64,000 nt of DNA from Drechmeria coniospora (GCF_001625195.1 NC_054389.1:11962520-12026519); one strand, 5' to 3'; shown: positions 1-11,800, counted from the stretch's first letter. Notes: generated by a model from the letters alone, not told the origin. Numbers and translations are program-made.

Positions 1-142
1 CATCGAGGAGAATTCTCTATGCCTCCAATACGCCGAAAACGCAGGCGTCTACGCACACACGTATTATGCCTGCGTTGGGCACCGACAACAGCTTTGGCAC
101 CACCCTAAGCCCGACGCCCGATGCCTCTTTTGGGCAAGATAT

Positions 143-590
143 CGTCACGATGGACATGATCACCTCGACCTTGACGTTCTCCTTTCCGGCGCCCGTTCGG
201 GCTACCTTCCAGGGGACGTCCCATGAACCAACCCTGGGAGGGGCCTACCAGCGTCAATCCGGCCATCCATGTTCTGACCACGATGGTCGTCGATGAAGAA
301 CATTGCTCCTTCGGCCCTCCAATCCAGACGCCCAGGATGAACGTTTGTGTGTTGTCAATATGGCAACTTGCTTCACCATCACCACCTCAAGGTACCGTCA
401 CGATGGACATGATCACCTTGACCTTGACGCTCACCTTTCCGGGCCTAGCATCGTCAATCCGGCCATCCATGCTCTCACCACGATGGCCGTCGATGAAGAA
501 CATTGCTCCTTTGGCCCTCCAATCCAGACGCCCAGGGTGAACGTTTGTATCTTGTCAATATGGCAACTTGCTTCACCATCACCTCTCTGG
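143..590. repeat. Imperfect two-copy tandem duplication
   Basis: A segment beginning with CGTCACGATGGACATGATCA at 143 recurs at 396. The two copies share long blocks, for example the stretch ending in TTGCTTCACCATCACC. The second copy lacks about 55 bases present in the first, near the words CTTTCC and GTCAATCCGG. Short frames in this stretch have no recognisable product, so I read it as non-coding duplicated DNA at the window edge. A truncated gene running off the left edge cannot be excluded. Confidence 0.7.
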
Positions 591-1082
591 TCGACGAATG
601 GACAAGCCTCCTCCAGGCGCCCTGACTGTTTGGGGGTCATTCAGACCCAGCCGAGGGCCTCGTTCGATGGAAAGGGCCACGACTCACCACCTCCAAGCCA
701 ATGTCCCCCTCGATGGCCTGGCCTCCGACTGCCGCTAGGAAGCTTAATGGCCACCCAGAGCGATGTTTGCATGCTTGCCTTTAATTTTGGACCTCGGTAC
801 CGTCTTGGGACTCTGTGGTGGCGACAAGGCAAGTATACATTCAACACGGGCATCCCATATCGGACAGTCACCCGAGATCATCGATTGCTTCACCTCCTAC
901 GCCGTGACAGCAATGAACCGACCACATTCATCGTCAGAATTTCATCAGAATTTCATCAGATCTGACGGCAAGATGGATGGCTATCTACCAGTATTAAAAG
1001 GAAACCTGACCGCTTGTTGTTTCCATGTACGCACTTGAATGATTCGCTTCGTGGATCGCTCACCAACGAGATCGATCGTCGA
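591..1082. other. Intergenic, no feature recognised
   Basis: Downstream flank of the minus-strand hydrolase gene. It contains a small direct repeat (TCAGAATTTCATCAGAATTTCATCAG split over 940-961) and no open frame with a recognisable product. It probably holds the 3' untranslated region of the hydrolase. Confidence 0.5.
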
Positions 1083-2984
1083 CTAAAATGACAGTCCCAG
1101 CGGGAAACGCTGCTGCTGGGGCATGTTCAGAGCTTGAAGCGCGTGCGGAACGCCATCGATGCTGCAATCCTCGTCCCAAGGCCCGCACTTGATCTCGCAC
1201 GACTTGTCGCCCGAAGGAATGACGCCCGAGTCGAGATACTCGCGCACCGCCTTCGTCGTGCAGTGGCTGTCGCCGGACGCGAGCGCGCAGTGGCCCAGAG
1301 CCTCCTGCACGAGCACACCCGCGTCCGGATGCTTGGCCGCCATCGCCCGAGCCGCCTTCAGGGGCGTCACGGGGTCGAGGCGATTCGACAGGAAGAGGAT
1401 GGCGGCCGCCGGCTTGCCCTTGACCGGCCGGCCCCGCGGTGATCTCTCGAATCGGGGCGAGGTGAAGGGGCCCTTGAAGGACCAGTTGGTGCGAAAGGTC
1501 CAGGACGAGCAGCGGATGCGGATTCTGGACCAGTACGCGCCCATGAGGGACGACATGGCCACCTGCTTGTCAACGTAGCGCCGCCACCAACCGGCGCCTT
1601 TGCCGACGAGGCTGTCGCCGTCGCCGCACAACACTGCCTGCCCCCCCTCGGATCGATCCACCTCGGCCTCCGACCCGTTACCATTGGATTGGCAGGAGTC
1701 GCGCAGGCTTGGCAAAGAGCCGCGGGCCTCCATCTTTTTGATGAATTGCGTCGCGTTGCCCGTCATCAGGCCGTCGAGCGCCGACGCGAGCAGCTTGAAC
1801 TGCTGCAACGGGCGGTAGAGGACGCTGCCCATGACCTCGCGGACGTCGCGCGACCTCACCACGACCGGCATGCCGGCCGCCGTCATGCCCGAGATGGGAT
1901 CCTCGTCAATCGCCGAAAGGAAGACATGAAAGCGAGCCTCGATGTCGGATCCCGACTCGTCCCCGTCTCGGACCAGCGGACAGACGTGCCGGCCCGCCGA
2001 GTGGCAGCCGGAGAAGAAGGCATTGACGATCTTGTCGCTGTCGACGAGGTTCGTGAGCCAGCCCTGCACCGCGTCAGCAAGGCGCTCCTCGTCACTCGCG
2101 CCGAGGTGCGCACGTACCGGTCCGTTGGAGTAGTCGTCGGCATTGGCAACGCCATCGAGGACCAAACGACCGATCCGTTCGGGGAACATGGACGCAAAGT
2201 AGTTTCCGAGGATCGTTCCATACGAGAAGCCAATGTACTGCAGCCGGGGAACGTCGTCTTCGTCGTCGTCGTGGCGGTCATGGCGCTTCCGAAGTTCAGC
2301 ACCACGCCCATCGTCCCCTTGGCCTTCACGTTTGCGTAGATCAGCCATCTTGTCGACAATTTCGACCATGTCGCGCGCCACACTCGGCGTCGACGCAAAC
2401 TCCATTATGTGGCCCCCGTTGAGGCCCTCCGACTCGGCCGCCCGACACCGCTGCCCGAAGGCATCTTGCAAGCCCAGCATGTAAGGAACGGCACCGCTGG
2501 ACCCGTCCAGCGGGCCGCTTCCACGCATCTCGAGCCGCAGGGCATCACGGGCAAGCATGTCGCCTGGAAAGCAGTCGGTGCGCGGCCACGAGTTGGAAAT
2601 TCCGCGTGGGTCAAACGACACAATCTCATAGTGCCGCTTGCCGGGCTCGTCGACGATGTTGCGCAGCCGGTGGCCAAAATACTTGAGGAAGTCCACGCCG
2701 GAGCCGCCGGGCCCGCCCGGGTTGGTCAAGATGGGACCTGCAAAGGTCGCATCCGAGTTGGCCACCAGAGCAGGGAGCTTGATGACGGCCAAGGCAATCG
2801 TCCGCGTGTCTGAGGCGTTGAGCCAGTCAAGAGGAAGAATGAGACGGGCGCATTTGAATGCGTCGTAGCACGGGTAGTATTCAAGGTCTCTTGACGGAGT
2901 GATGGACGCCCAATCAAACCTTTTTTTTTCGCTTCGGGACAATGACAGCGTCGCGAGACCAAGAAGGAAGAGAATCCGCATCAT
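1083..2984 (-). CDS. Secreted TAP-type alpha/beta hydrolase (S33-like aminopeptidase family)
   Basis: Single exon, 633 residues, starting at the first of two adjacent ATGs. Residues 1-16 form a hydrophobic signal peptide. The alpha/beta hydrolase fold is shown by the oxyanion-loop motif NPGGPGGSG (88-96), the nucleophile elbow GFSYGT with Ser254, the acid in NRLDP (Asp537) and the histidine in EALGHCALA (His565). The last two lie in a C-terminal TAP-like region, as in tripeptidyl aminopeptidases of the Streptomyces type and their fungal homologues. Such enzymes release short peptides or hydrolyse esters; the substrate here is unknown. A charged low-complexity insert (about 217-245, rich in Asp, Arg and His) precedes the nucleophile strand. 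Many cysteines and extracellular targeting suggest a disulfide-bonded secreted enzyme. All triad residues are present and the frame is unbroken. Confidence 0.88.
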   Translation of the reverse strand: MMRILFLLGLATLSLSRSEKKRFDWASITPSRDLEYYPCYDAFKCARLILPLDWLNASDTRTIALAVIKLPALVANSDATFAGPILTNPGGPGGSGVDFLKYFGHRLRNIVDEPGKRHYEIVSFDPRGISNSWPRTDCFPGDMLARDALRLEMRGSGPLDGSSGAVPYMLGLQDAFGQRCRAAESEGLNGGHIMEFASTPSVARDMVEIVDKMADLRKREGQGDDGRGAELRKRHDRHDDDEDDVPRLQYIGFSYGTILGNYFASMFPERIGRLVLDGVANADDYSNGPVRAHLGASDEERLADAVQGWLTNLVDSDKIVNAFFSGCHSAGRHVCPLVRDGDESGSDIEARFHVFLSAIDEDPISGMTAAGMPVVVRSRDVREVMGSVLYRPLQQFKLLASALDGLMTGNATQFIKKMEARGSLPSLRDSCQSNGNGSEAEVDRSEGGQAVLCGDGDSLVGKGAGWWRRYVDKQVAMSSLMGAYWSRIRIRCSSWTFRTNWSFKGPFTSPRFERSPRGRPVKGKPAAAILFLSNRLDPVTPLKAARAMAAKHPDAGVLVQEALGHCALASGDSHCTTKAVREYLDSGVIPSGDKSCEIKCGPWDEDCSIDGVPHALQALNMPQQQRFPLGLSF

Positions 2985-3720
2985 ATTTTTTTGGTTTTTT
3001 GACTGTTGGTTGTTCTCGATACAGACTGTTGCCAGAAATGTGTAACGAGACTGTATAGTCGCAACGAAAAGTTCGCCAGTCGTGACTGACTCGTGTGAGT
3101 GAATAAGTCGGTGACGCCGCTCTTATGGAGCCTCGAGCTTACGCAGCACAAATTTAAAGTGATGATGAAATGAAGGAAAAGTGAGGGGGTCGAGTTGCAA
3201 TATATATCTGCCTGCTGAGCGAGAGAAGGGCCGGGGGAGGAGGCGGCTCGGTTCCTTGTAGGTAGCCGAAACGGTGACGACGCATCTCCGCATGCTGATC
3301 CGTTATTGCCCAATTCGCCGATCGGACAATTCAAAGGCCATGATGCAGGGTATTGATCTAATCCACTCATCTTGCCTAATCCACTCATCCCGCGTAAGCA
3401 CCTTTAAATATCATATTAAACATGGTACCGGTGGAGATGCCCCAGAGTTGCGGCGGAGACCCGGAGCATCAACGTCCCAAGGCAGCGGCATACATCACAC
3501 AGCAATGGCAAACGTCGCAAGACAATGGCAGGCTTCAACAATATGCCACCAATGAGCGTTCCTCAGCTGCAAAGTCGGCCACCACTATTGCACTACGGAC
3601 TAAATCATACCATGTGGCATTCGCCGCCAACCACAATTACTGCGCATCTCTTCATGCGCTCCAAAAATCAGTCAAATCTCTCGACGATAGCAAATCCCAA
3701 CACCATCAAATCATGGGCCA
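2985..3720. other. Intergenic region between hydrolase and adhesin-like gene
   Basis: Upstream region of the hydrolase and downstream region of the adhesin-like gene, both on the minus strand. It contains the TATA-like run and a locally duplicated ATCCACTCATC word near 3360-3390. Open frames here show no recognisable protein. Confidence 0.5.
3201..3207 (-). promoter_or_regulatory. TATA-like element of the hydrolase gene
   Basis: TATATAT, symmetric, about 220 bases upstream of the hydrolase start at 2984. It is the only clear TATA-like run in the 730-base upstream gap. Assignment by position only. Confidence 0.35.
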
Positions 3721-6700
3721 TCAGTACACCGACTCCCAAATGTACTCGTCGGCAAGTCTCTGAAACCCAGCAGGGGTCCAGTGCCATACACCGTCTCGCA
3801 AGGCAGACTCTACAGTCTCACGCCTTGCGCGCTGGGGGAGGGCGCGTCCACGGCAGCTCGATGCATCGCAGCTGTTGTCTGCCCAGCCAAACTTGAAGTC
3901 GTCACCCCACCAAGCTCGCAATTCCAGGCCAACATGAAGCCTGATGAGAATGGATGTTATGTTGTTGTAGCCCTCAAAATCAACCGGCGTCAAGGAGCAG
4001 TTGCCGCTGGGGAAGTTGGGGCATGAAGGAACACGCTTGACCTCTGACCAAGCAATCGACTGTTCGCTCGAAGAGCCCTCGTTGTACGTGTACGCCGAAA
4101 CCTCGAATTCGCACCACTGCTCATTTCCCTCGGCAGCACAACCAAGTTCGGCGCTGAAGAAGTCGAACCTGAAGCACGGGTTGGCAGAGTTGGGGCCGAC
4201 GCCCACCTCGGCGACATCGCCGCTCCGAACACTAGGCATGCCAGACAATGACGAGGGAACAAATTCGACAAGCTGGCCGCCGGACGAAGGCACATACGAC
4301 TGCGTCGCCGGAGAAGACGGCGGTGCGACGAGAAATCCTTGGGAGAACCACAAGTCCCGAGACGGGTTCAACAAGGGGCCGGGCTTGGCATCGTCAAACT
4401 GATCGAGTTAGCAGTCAATACCGCAACGCCATGCTTCTCAGGACCAGAACACTCACATCAACAGTTGTGTTGCCAATCTTTCCGCCAGATGGGCACATTG
4501 CCGCACCAACGCTGGGTGTCGCCGAGGGAGTGGAGCTCGTGGCGACAGGAGTTGTGGAAACAACAGAAGGCGGTGCAGTCTCGTCTACCAAGGGCGGCGA
4601 CACACTGGCACCAAGAGAAGTGCTTTCAGGCAACGATGTTGTTGCATTGCTCCACGAAGTGAGGCGCATGGGACTAGTCCGTGTCAGCAGTTGCATCAAT
4701 GCCTCGATCAAAAAACATACCCTTCCTGTCGCCGGAATGCACGCCTTTTGGGCGCAGCCACAGTTGCCAGCGTGGTAAACGGAAAGTTCAACGTGTGCGT
4801 AGTTGTTTGCTCCGGGATGACATTGGTCCACGTGCCAGTCTGAATCGTAGAGGCAGCAGCCTGCGGTAAGATCGACGACGACGGAGATCCGTACGCAGCC
4901 CCATCCTGGCTGAAGCCCCACGGGTAACCGTTGCCGGCACTTTGGCCAGGCACAAGGACAGAAATTCCATTACCACCCGATCTGCTATAGGACTGAATCG
5001 GCTGACCGATGACAACAGAGCCAAGAGGAACCCCGCCAGGACCGGCAACAATGGTGACTGTAGAAGTGCTCGCGCCAGCCAACGTTTCGGTTCGCAGACT
5101 ATCAAGACCGGAGAAGGCGGGTGCAGGAGGGAATACAGTCTGCAGATTGGGCTGCTCTGGACCGTAGGCGTCAAGAGAGGGGACGCCAATTGAAATACTG
5201 CTGACAGAAGCGCCTTGCGCAAAGGGTCCAGGGGGTGCTGCGAGGTTACCACCGTCAGCACCAGGGCCGGCCGTGGGAATGCTGGCCGCGCCCGGCGTGA
5301 GCACAATGGTCTGGACAACTGGAGTTCCCACACCATTCGGCCCCATCACATCGACGGTGACCAAGGTGGTGACCCCAAGGACCAGAGATGTAAAGTATGG
5401 GACGCCTTGGGGAACAGTTGGCGTCTGCTGGGGAGCGACAGTGGGAAACCCCAAAGTTGGCCCAGCCCGGGAGGCGGGAGCCACACCATTGTCCGGAGTC
5501 AGGATAATGGTTTCCACAACCGGCGTCGCGACACCATTGGGCCCGAGAATATCAACCGTCACAGCCGTCGTAATGGGGCTACCAGCGGTCGCAAAAGGGG
5601 AATTGCCCTGGGGCAGGTTGGACAGCGGCAGGGGACCGGGTGGGAAACCAAGACCACTGGCAGTGGGCCGAGCATTGCTGGCAGCAATCACCACGGTCGA
5701 CTCGACGATTGTTGGTCTTCCATCAGCGCCAACGGCAGTGTACGTGACACAGGTGGAGAGGCCTCCAAAACCAGCGTTTCCGGATTGTGGAAACCCGGGG
5801 AACTGAGAGGGAACAGCAGTGATGACCCCAACAGGAGTGCTGTCCGCCGGCGTCGGCACAGGGACAGGAATGACAAACGTGGTATCAAACAGCGTTGGTC
5901 TGCCATCAGGACCAAGGGCAGTGTAGGTGACGCAAGTCGTGATGCCTCCCAGGCCCCCATTGTCACCGAGACCGCCGTTGCTGCCAGTGCCAGCATTTGC
6001 CGGCGGGGGAATCCCTGGGTTTCCGGTGCCCTGCGTCGGAGCAACAGTGATGACACCCACAGGAGCGTTGCCTGCAGGAGTGGCAGCGGGACCAGGGATC
6101 AAAAAGGTCGTGTCCATGACGGTGGGCCGACCATCTGCTCCCAGGACCGTGTACGAAATGCACGTCGCAATGCCCTCCGAGCCAGCGTTGCCCTCGGGAC
6201 CAGAATTTCCGGGCTGAGGAATTCCAGGGATTCCGGTTGCCTGCGAGGGAACACCAGTAAAAACACCCACAGGAGCATTGTCCGCCGCAGTAGCGGCAGC
6301 GCCAGGGATTAGAAACGTCGTGTCCACAACAGTAGGACGGCCATCTGCTCCGAGGACAGTGTAGGTGATGCAAGTCGTCGTCCCTCCTGCGCCGGCGTTG
6401 CCACCAAGGCCCGCGTTGGCGCCGGAACCAGCATTGCCAGGTTGGGGAGCTCCAGTAATTCCACCAATCTGGGGAGAAGCGCCCGTGGCAACAGGGCCAG
6501 GAACGATGAAGGTGGTATCAACAATGGTGGGACGACCATCAGCTCCGAGCACGATGTAGGTGGTGCTGGTGACTAGAGCACCAGAGAGATCCGAAACGAC
6601 AGGGCCGGGGGACCCAGGAACAGATGTGACGGGAATAGGGACTCCGTTTGGGGGGGTCCCGGGAACAGACACTTGAACGGGGATTCCGTTGATCGGGCTT

Positions 6701-8340
6701 CCCGACACACCCGCCTGCGTGCTCTCGGCACCAGGAAGCACCAGCGTGGACTCGACAACCGTAGGCTTTCCGTCGGCGCCGAGAACAGTGTAGCTCGTGC
6801 ACACCGTGTATCCGGCGCCGTTGGAGTTCGTTCCGCCCGGGAGGAAACCTCCATTGGGGTTCTGCACAGGAACAGGAGCAGTGGTGGGCAGGGCAGCAGA
6901 CACACCAGTGGGGTTGTAGGGAGGAATGACCCATGAATAATGCACGACGGTAGAAATACCATCCGTTCCCACCACAGTGTAGGCTGTGCCAGTGACGCCC
7001 AGGCCCGACCTGCCAGGAAAAGGTACAGCGTTGGCGTCACTGCCGGTGACACCAGGCCAAGGGCTGTTGACGGTTGGGGAACCTCGAAGAGGAAAATTGG
7101 TTGCAAGGCCAGCAGAGATTGACAAGGGTTGCCCTCCATTGACTTGAGAGTTACCAGCAGGCCACTCGAAAACAGTTGGACGCCCATCTGGACCAGTGGT
7201 CGTGATGCAGGCGAGTGCGCTGCCGCCGTTGAGATTGCCAGAGTTGCTGCCGGGCGCGTTCGCTGCTCCGGTTCCAAGTGTAATCGTGTGAGCCGACAAG
7301 ACAGCGACGGGGCTTGGTCCGGCAGAACCCTGAACCCACTGGATGCTAGAGTCGGTGACAACAGTGTACCATGGTGAGCCATTCTGCGGTGAACCATTCT
7401 GCGGTGAGCCATTCTGGGGCAACCCAGGTGTGATGGGTGCATTGACAGAGCCTTGCGGAGGACCGTTGGCACCAGCAGCCAGCCCAGTGCCCGATGGAGA
7501 TGCAACACTCACGGAAACAGGATTGGACGCCGGGAAACCGTTGTGACCATCATAGCCACCAGGGCCGATGGCCGGTGACTCGTCGGAGGGCGGGCCAATG
7601 GGCAGACCAGAGGCAGAACCATCACCCCAAATGTCAATTGTGAGAGTCGTGAAGGGGGAAGGAAAGGTCTGGATTGTCTGGGCAGAGATGAAAGGGGATA
7701 CACGGATGGTTATCGTCGGGTAGTTGGCGTTGGAAACTTGGTTAGAGCCAGAGCCGGCGGGAGAAGAGCCGTACGGGGATGAGCCGCCAGGAGACGAGCC
7801 ACCAGGAGAATTGCCGCCTGGAGAATTGCCGCCAGGGACCGTGCCGCCTGGAGAAGAGCCGCCAGGGAAGGAGCCGCCGGGGAAGGGGCCACCAGAAGAC
7901 GACCCTCCAGAAGAAGAGCTGCCAGGAGATGAACCACCAGGGAGAGAACCACCAGGGAGAGGGCCGCCAGGAAGGGAGCCGCCAGGAGGGGAGCTGCCAG
8001 GAGAGGGGCCTCCAGCAGAGGAGCCATTTCCAGTGGGCGTGGCCCTACTTGGGTAGACAGTGACAAAAACGGTTGTCGTTCCTTCCATGACGCAAGTGGG
8101 ACCGCCAGATGCGCCGCCGGGGACGTTTCCGAGGTTCGAATTGGCATCCCCATTCCAAGGACCTTCTGGCTGAGAAGATTGTTCGGTGTCGGAACCAGAG
8201 CCGTCGGGGGAGCTAGAGCCAGTCAATACAATGTCAATTGAGGGAATGAATGAGCCTTGCCCGTAGCTTGGAGCCTGCGCAATCACATGGGGCATGAGGG
8301 TTGCAGCCACCACGACGCCAAAAGTTGTGGCTGATCGCAT
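3721..8340 (-). CDS. Large secreted repeat-rich cell-surface protein with C-terminal DUF7371-type domain
   Basis: Three exons: 8340-4721, 4673-4457 and 4398-3721, giving 1,504 residues. Introns are 47 and 58 nt with GT-AG ends; the second has a GCTAAC branch point. I chose the ATG at 8340 because it opens a good signal peptide (MRSATTFGVVVAATLMPHVIAQ, about 22 residues). Then follow a Gly/Pro/Ser tract of PGGSS-type repeats (about residues 105-200) and eight to ten diverged repeats of the type YTVLGADGRPTVVDTTFLIPG (within about 330-1,060), spaced by Gly/Asn/Pro-rich linkers. The C-terminus is a conserved Cys-containing beta-rich module that continues across both splice joins (KIGNTTVDFDD; FGWADNSC), as in fungal DUF7371 proteins. 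A cell-wall or adhesin role is inference from the architecture. No GPI signal is evident. Repeat copy number is likely variable between strains. Confidence 0.85.
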
Positions 8341-9320
8341 CGTGAGCGACGTGTCAGCCAAAGGCTGATGGGACGGAAACGAGTCGACTCTGCAACTGCT
8401 TGGGTAGTCAAGGCTGGGCAATCAAGAGTGACGAGAGGGGATGACAGGACAGCGGATGAAGGACGAGTGGAGGTGTAGTGGAGGGGAAGAGAGAAATGGA
8501 ATGGGAGGTGGGCGAGTTTTGAAGAGAGGAGGGAAGAATTTTGGGCTGCGTACACGGAAGGAGAAGAAGGCACGGACATGACGATTTGAGGCAGGAGCTG
8601 CTACCAGTCGAAGAGTGAGGGTGGATTCATGGCATCATGCTGCAGAGGACGTGTCCCTGCTCCTGCCTTGACGCTGGCCGGTCATCTGCACATGCAGCCA
8701 GTGTACCTTCCGAGGGCGAGCAGTGCCTTGAAGCCGCCCTGAAATCGTGTTGAGTGTCGTTAATAGTGTAGAGAGGGGGAGACGAATTGCATCGATTCAA
8801 GGCGACGTACATTCTACTTCACGGCCTACCGCGTACATCCATCGTCCGCCGGCAGCTGGACACGACGAATGCCATCAAAACGTGATATCTTTGCTGTGAA
8901 CCTTTCACCGCCGAGGCACATCCTTCCTCGAGCCTCCTCCTCCATCGCACCTCCTTGTCTCGGCCCACAGGCAGTCGCCAGATCACACCATGTTGACGCT
9001 TTGAACTTGGCGGTGAACCATTTGGCAGTCTGCTACTGCCACAGAAACGCACTCTGGACATGGCTGGAAGGTGAGACGCTTCATGGGTGACGCAAGCACA
9101 AGCGATGGGGCCAGCATTGGTCGACACTGGCCTGACATGATGTCATACGAGCCTGGACAGCTGGAGGTGGAGAGGAAGGACGAAAGCAGGGACGGCGTCA
9201 GACTCGGGAGGTGAACGCATGTGAGCACAGGCAGGCATCAGCGGAAGCGGAGAGCAATAACGAGAAAGTGCATGAAGTGGTGAATATGGGGGATTCAGAC
9301 CATCTGCGGCAGGCTCCTCA
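8341..9320. other. Intergenic region upstream of the adhesin-like gene
   Basis: Contains the promoter and leader of the minus-strand adhesin-like gene. Purine-rich runs lie between 8420 and 8580 (pyrimidine-rich on the coding strand), as often seen near fungal transcription starts. I see no gene here; the short frames have no recognisable product. Confidence 0.5.
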
Positions 9321-9408
9321 GGGGGGGAAGGGGGGGGGGGGGTTGGAGGTTGGGGGGTTGGAGGTTGGCGGGTTGGAGGTTGGCGGGTTGGAGGTTGGCG
9401 GGTTGGAA
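9321..9408 (+). repeat. G-rich minisatellite (TTGGAGGTTGGCGGG unit)
   Basis: A run of G tracts (seven then about twelve G) followed by four to five copies of GGGTTGGAGGTTGGC. The dense G runs on the plus strand could form a G-quadruplex. It sits just downstream of the Rrt8-like gene stop (9487, minus strand), in its 3' flank. Confidence 0.85.
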
Positions 9409-9486
9409 TGGTACCCTCAATCCGTCGGCGGCTGGCTGTACCAGCACGCCCGCTTTCCTGCTCCCCGTGCCTCGTTCGATCGGCCA

Positions 9487-10501
9487 TCAGACGGGGTTGT
9501 CCGAGTACAACGCCGGTGGCAGCGACGGCTGTTCGTGTTCGCGGCCGTCATTCTGGGGGTCCACAATGGAGCGGGCGCGCCGCTTCTCGTCCTCCATTCG
9601 CGCCGTCCACATGGCCGAGCCGGTCGAGGTTGTGAGGAGGAAGAAGAAGGAGAAGATGGGGATCAGCTCCAAGACCATGGCGACGCTTCCGAACCAGACG
9701 CAGTCCCAGGTGAGCGAGGCGGTCTCGCGCTTCCGCTCCTGCTTGGACAGGCCGCGCAGCTGGAACCATCGGTGGTGCGAGAGCTTGCCGAGGCGCGTGC
9801 CGGTGATGACGATGAAGGCGGGCGTGCCGACAAAGGGCACGAGGTTGAGGGGTAGGAACACGATGAGCTCGATGATCTGAACGATGCTCCAAGGCTGGTA
9901 GACGGCAGGGCTGGTCGGCTTGCCCAGCATCTTGACGGTGTCGGGCGCCTCGTCGAAGAGGAGTCGGTGCGGCGCGACGAGTTCCCGGAAACCCAGCTTG
10001 AGGAGCGTGGCCTGCAGGTGTCAGCAGAGGATGGGCCCGCGGGGTGGAAAGGGCACCCACGTCGAAGACGTCGACGCGGGTCTCGTCGACGAAGAAACCC
10101 TCAAAGAGTCCCTGTATGATGACGAGGCCCTCGCCGAGGGTCAGGACGACGGCATTGACCCAGGCGCCCCAGCCGTGAAAGATGGCGAGAAAGGCGTACT
10201 GCGGCAGAAAGGCAAAGGTGAAGAGCACGAGGTAGACGAGGAAGGAAATCATGGAGAGCGGGAGAAGCCTGCCGAGGAAGAGCGGCCAGAACTCGCGGTG
10301 GCGGAGAAAGAAGCCGATGCCTCGCAGAGGGTACGAGGCGGCGACGCAGGCACGGGTGAGGTAGCGGGCCGGCCGCGTGCCGCGAAGGGATCTCCGATGG
10401 AGACTGACGGGAACGGTGCCGTCCATGATGCTGGCGAGGATGCCGTGATGGCGTCGGAGAGGGGGAGAGTGAATGTTGTCGCCCTCGTACGCCGCAGGCA
10501 T
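9487..10501 (-). CDS. EI24/Rrt8-like multi-pass membrane protein
   Basis: Two exons, 10501-10061 and 10011-9487, with a 49-nt intron (GTGGGT donor, CTGCTGACACCTGCAG acceptor), giving 321 residues. The splice restores the reading VDVFDATLLKLGF, so the intron is well supported. Hydrophobic helices occur in both halves: the region around FWPLFLGRLLPLSMISFLVY, then FAFLPQYAFLAIFHGW and WVNAVVLTLGEGLVIIQGLF in exon 1, and IIELIVFLPLNLVPFVG and MVLELIPIFSFFFLL in exon 2. This layout, with a polar stretch between hydrophobic hairpins, matches the EI24-domain proteins related to yeast Rrt8/Lds1/Lds2, which are linked to lipid droplets and the outer spore wall. The family assignment is from recalled pattern; the role in this fungus is unknown. 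The tail is charged and cytosolic-looking. Confidence 0.75.
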
Positions 10502-10592
10502 GCAAAGGGCAGCGTTGCGCGTTGTTGCGTGCCGTGGGATACGTCACTGGTGCGCAGTGATGTTGGTATGCACGATGTATACTTGTAGCATG

Positions 10593-10760
10593 TACTCCGT
10601 ATACGGTACAGTGTGCATACAGTACGGCGCCAATGCAGGCACCGCAGCCGACTACAAGTGATGTATTAACTAGTAATTAATACTAGTAATTAATACTAGT
10701 AATTAATACTAGTAATTCATACTAGTAATTAATTACGGAGTACTCCGGAATACTCCGTAC
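10593..10760. repeat. Short tandem array ACTAGTAATTAAT flanked by TACGGAGTA words
   Basis: A 13-base AT-rich unit is repeated about five times from 10669 to 10732. It ends at an inverted pair of the dispersed word TACGGAGTA (10734-10742 and, reversed, 10752-10760); a further copy lies at 10593-10601. The array lies in the upstream region of the Rrt8-like gene. Confidence 0.85.
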
Positions 10761-11556
10761 TGTCAATGCATCCGACCGAGGGAGGATCGGCCGCTGCCTG
10801 CAGGGTAGGTCGGTTTGGCCCAGGTCGTCGAGGAAAATTGCCAGCCCGTCCGGTGCCTCGACGCAGGGGGGTTGGGAATAAATAAAGCAAATTCCGCCGA
10901 TGATGATGAATTTTGAAAATCATTTATTCTGTGAAATCATGCGAAAGGTGCAGAGGACACGTTGGGAATTTGGTGACTCGTTGGTGTTTGTCCACCACTA
11001 GCATTATCTCATCACCTAGTTTCAGTTGTTCGTGCTGGGTATCCCTTGTCCTGCCTCGGCAGCAGTTTTCAAATGGTCGTTTTAAAGTTTTTTCCAGAGC
11101 GTCTGTTGAGCTTCATTTACTGTGAGCGTATGGACAGCTGCCTCCAACTTGCGCCATGACGGTGGTCGAGGCCGATGGACCCTGCAAGAATACCGTATTC
11201 CGCCCGCTTCATATACATCGGATCGACTTGGACGGCAGCCGGAAAACGACAACGGACCACGGCGGAGTGATTCAGGCAGCGCGGAGCTTTCTGCGCAACG
11301 ACCCGTACCATCCGAGGCCTCGCAGCGCCAACTCGGCAGACGAATTAGAGCCGCGGCCGATGCTCTTCCACCGGCGCTTCCTCACAACGAACAAGTGCCG
11401 AAGCTTCTGGCGATGCGTCTCTGACGAGATGGAGAAGCGTTGCCTTTATGGGAATGCCTGCCATTGATTCGGGCCAGCAATAAGGATAATCGGAGTATAG
11501 GGTGGGTTGCTCCGAGGACGACATGGTCGAAAATGGTATACTGCAGCAGGCTCCGC
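10761..11556. other. Intergenic, no supported gene
   Basis: Mixed-composition DNA between repeat arrays. A 103-codon plus-strand frame from 11156 has no recognisable features, no clear splice partner and ordinary shadow-like composition, so I do not call it a gene. Confidence 0.4.
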
Positions 11557-11800
11557 TCCATCCTCAAGGGCCTCCATCCTCAAGGGCCTCCATCCGTAAG
11601 GGCCTCCATCCTAAATGGCCTCCATCCTCAAGGGCCTCCGTCCGCAAGGGCCTCTGTCCTAAATGGCCTCATCCTCAAGGGCTTCCATCCGCAAGGGCCT
11701 TCTTCCTAAATGGCCTCCATCCTCAAGGGCTTCCATCCGCAAGGGCCTTCTTCCTAAATGGCCTCCATCCTCAAGGGCTTCCATCCAAAAGGGCCTCGGC
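11557..11800 (+). repeat. Minisatellite with CATCCTCAAGGGCCTC-type units
   Basis: About 15 copies of a 16-17 base unit with alternating endings (TCAAGGGCC, GCAAGGGCC, TAAATGGCC). The pattern forms higher-order units of about 48 bases. It ends about 65 bases from the stop codon of the gelsolin gene (11865), so part may lie in its 3' untranslated region. Confidence 0.9.
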
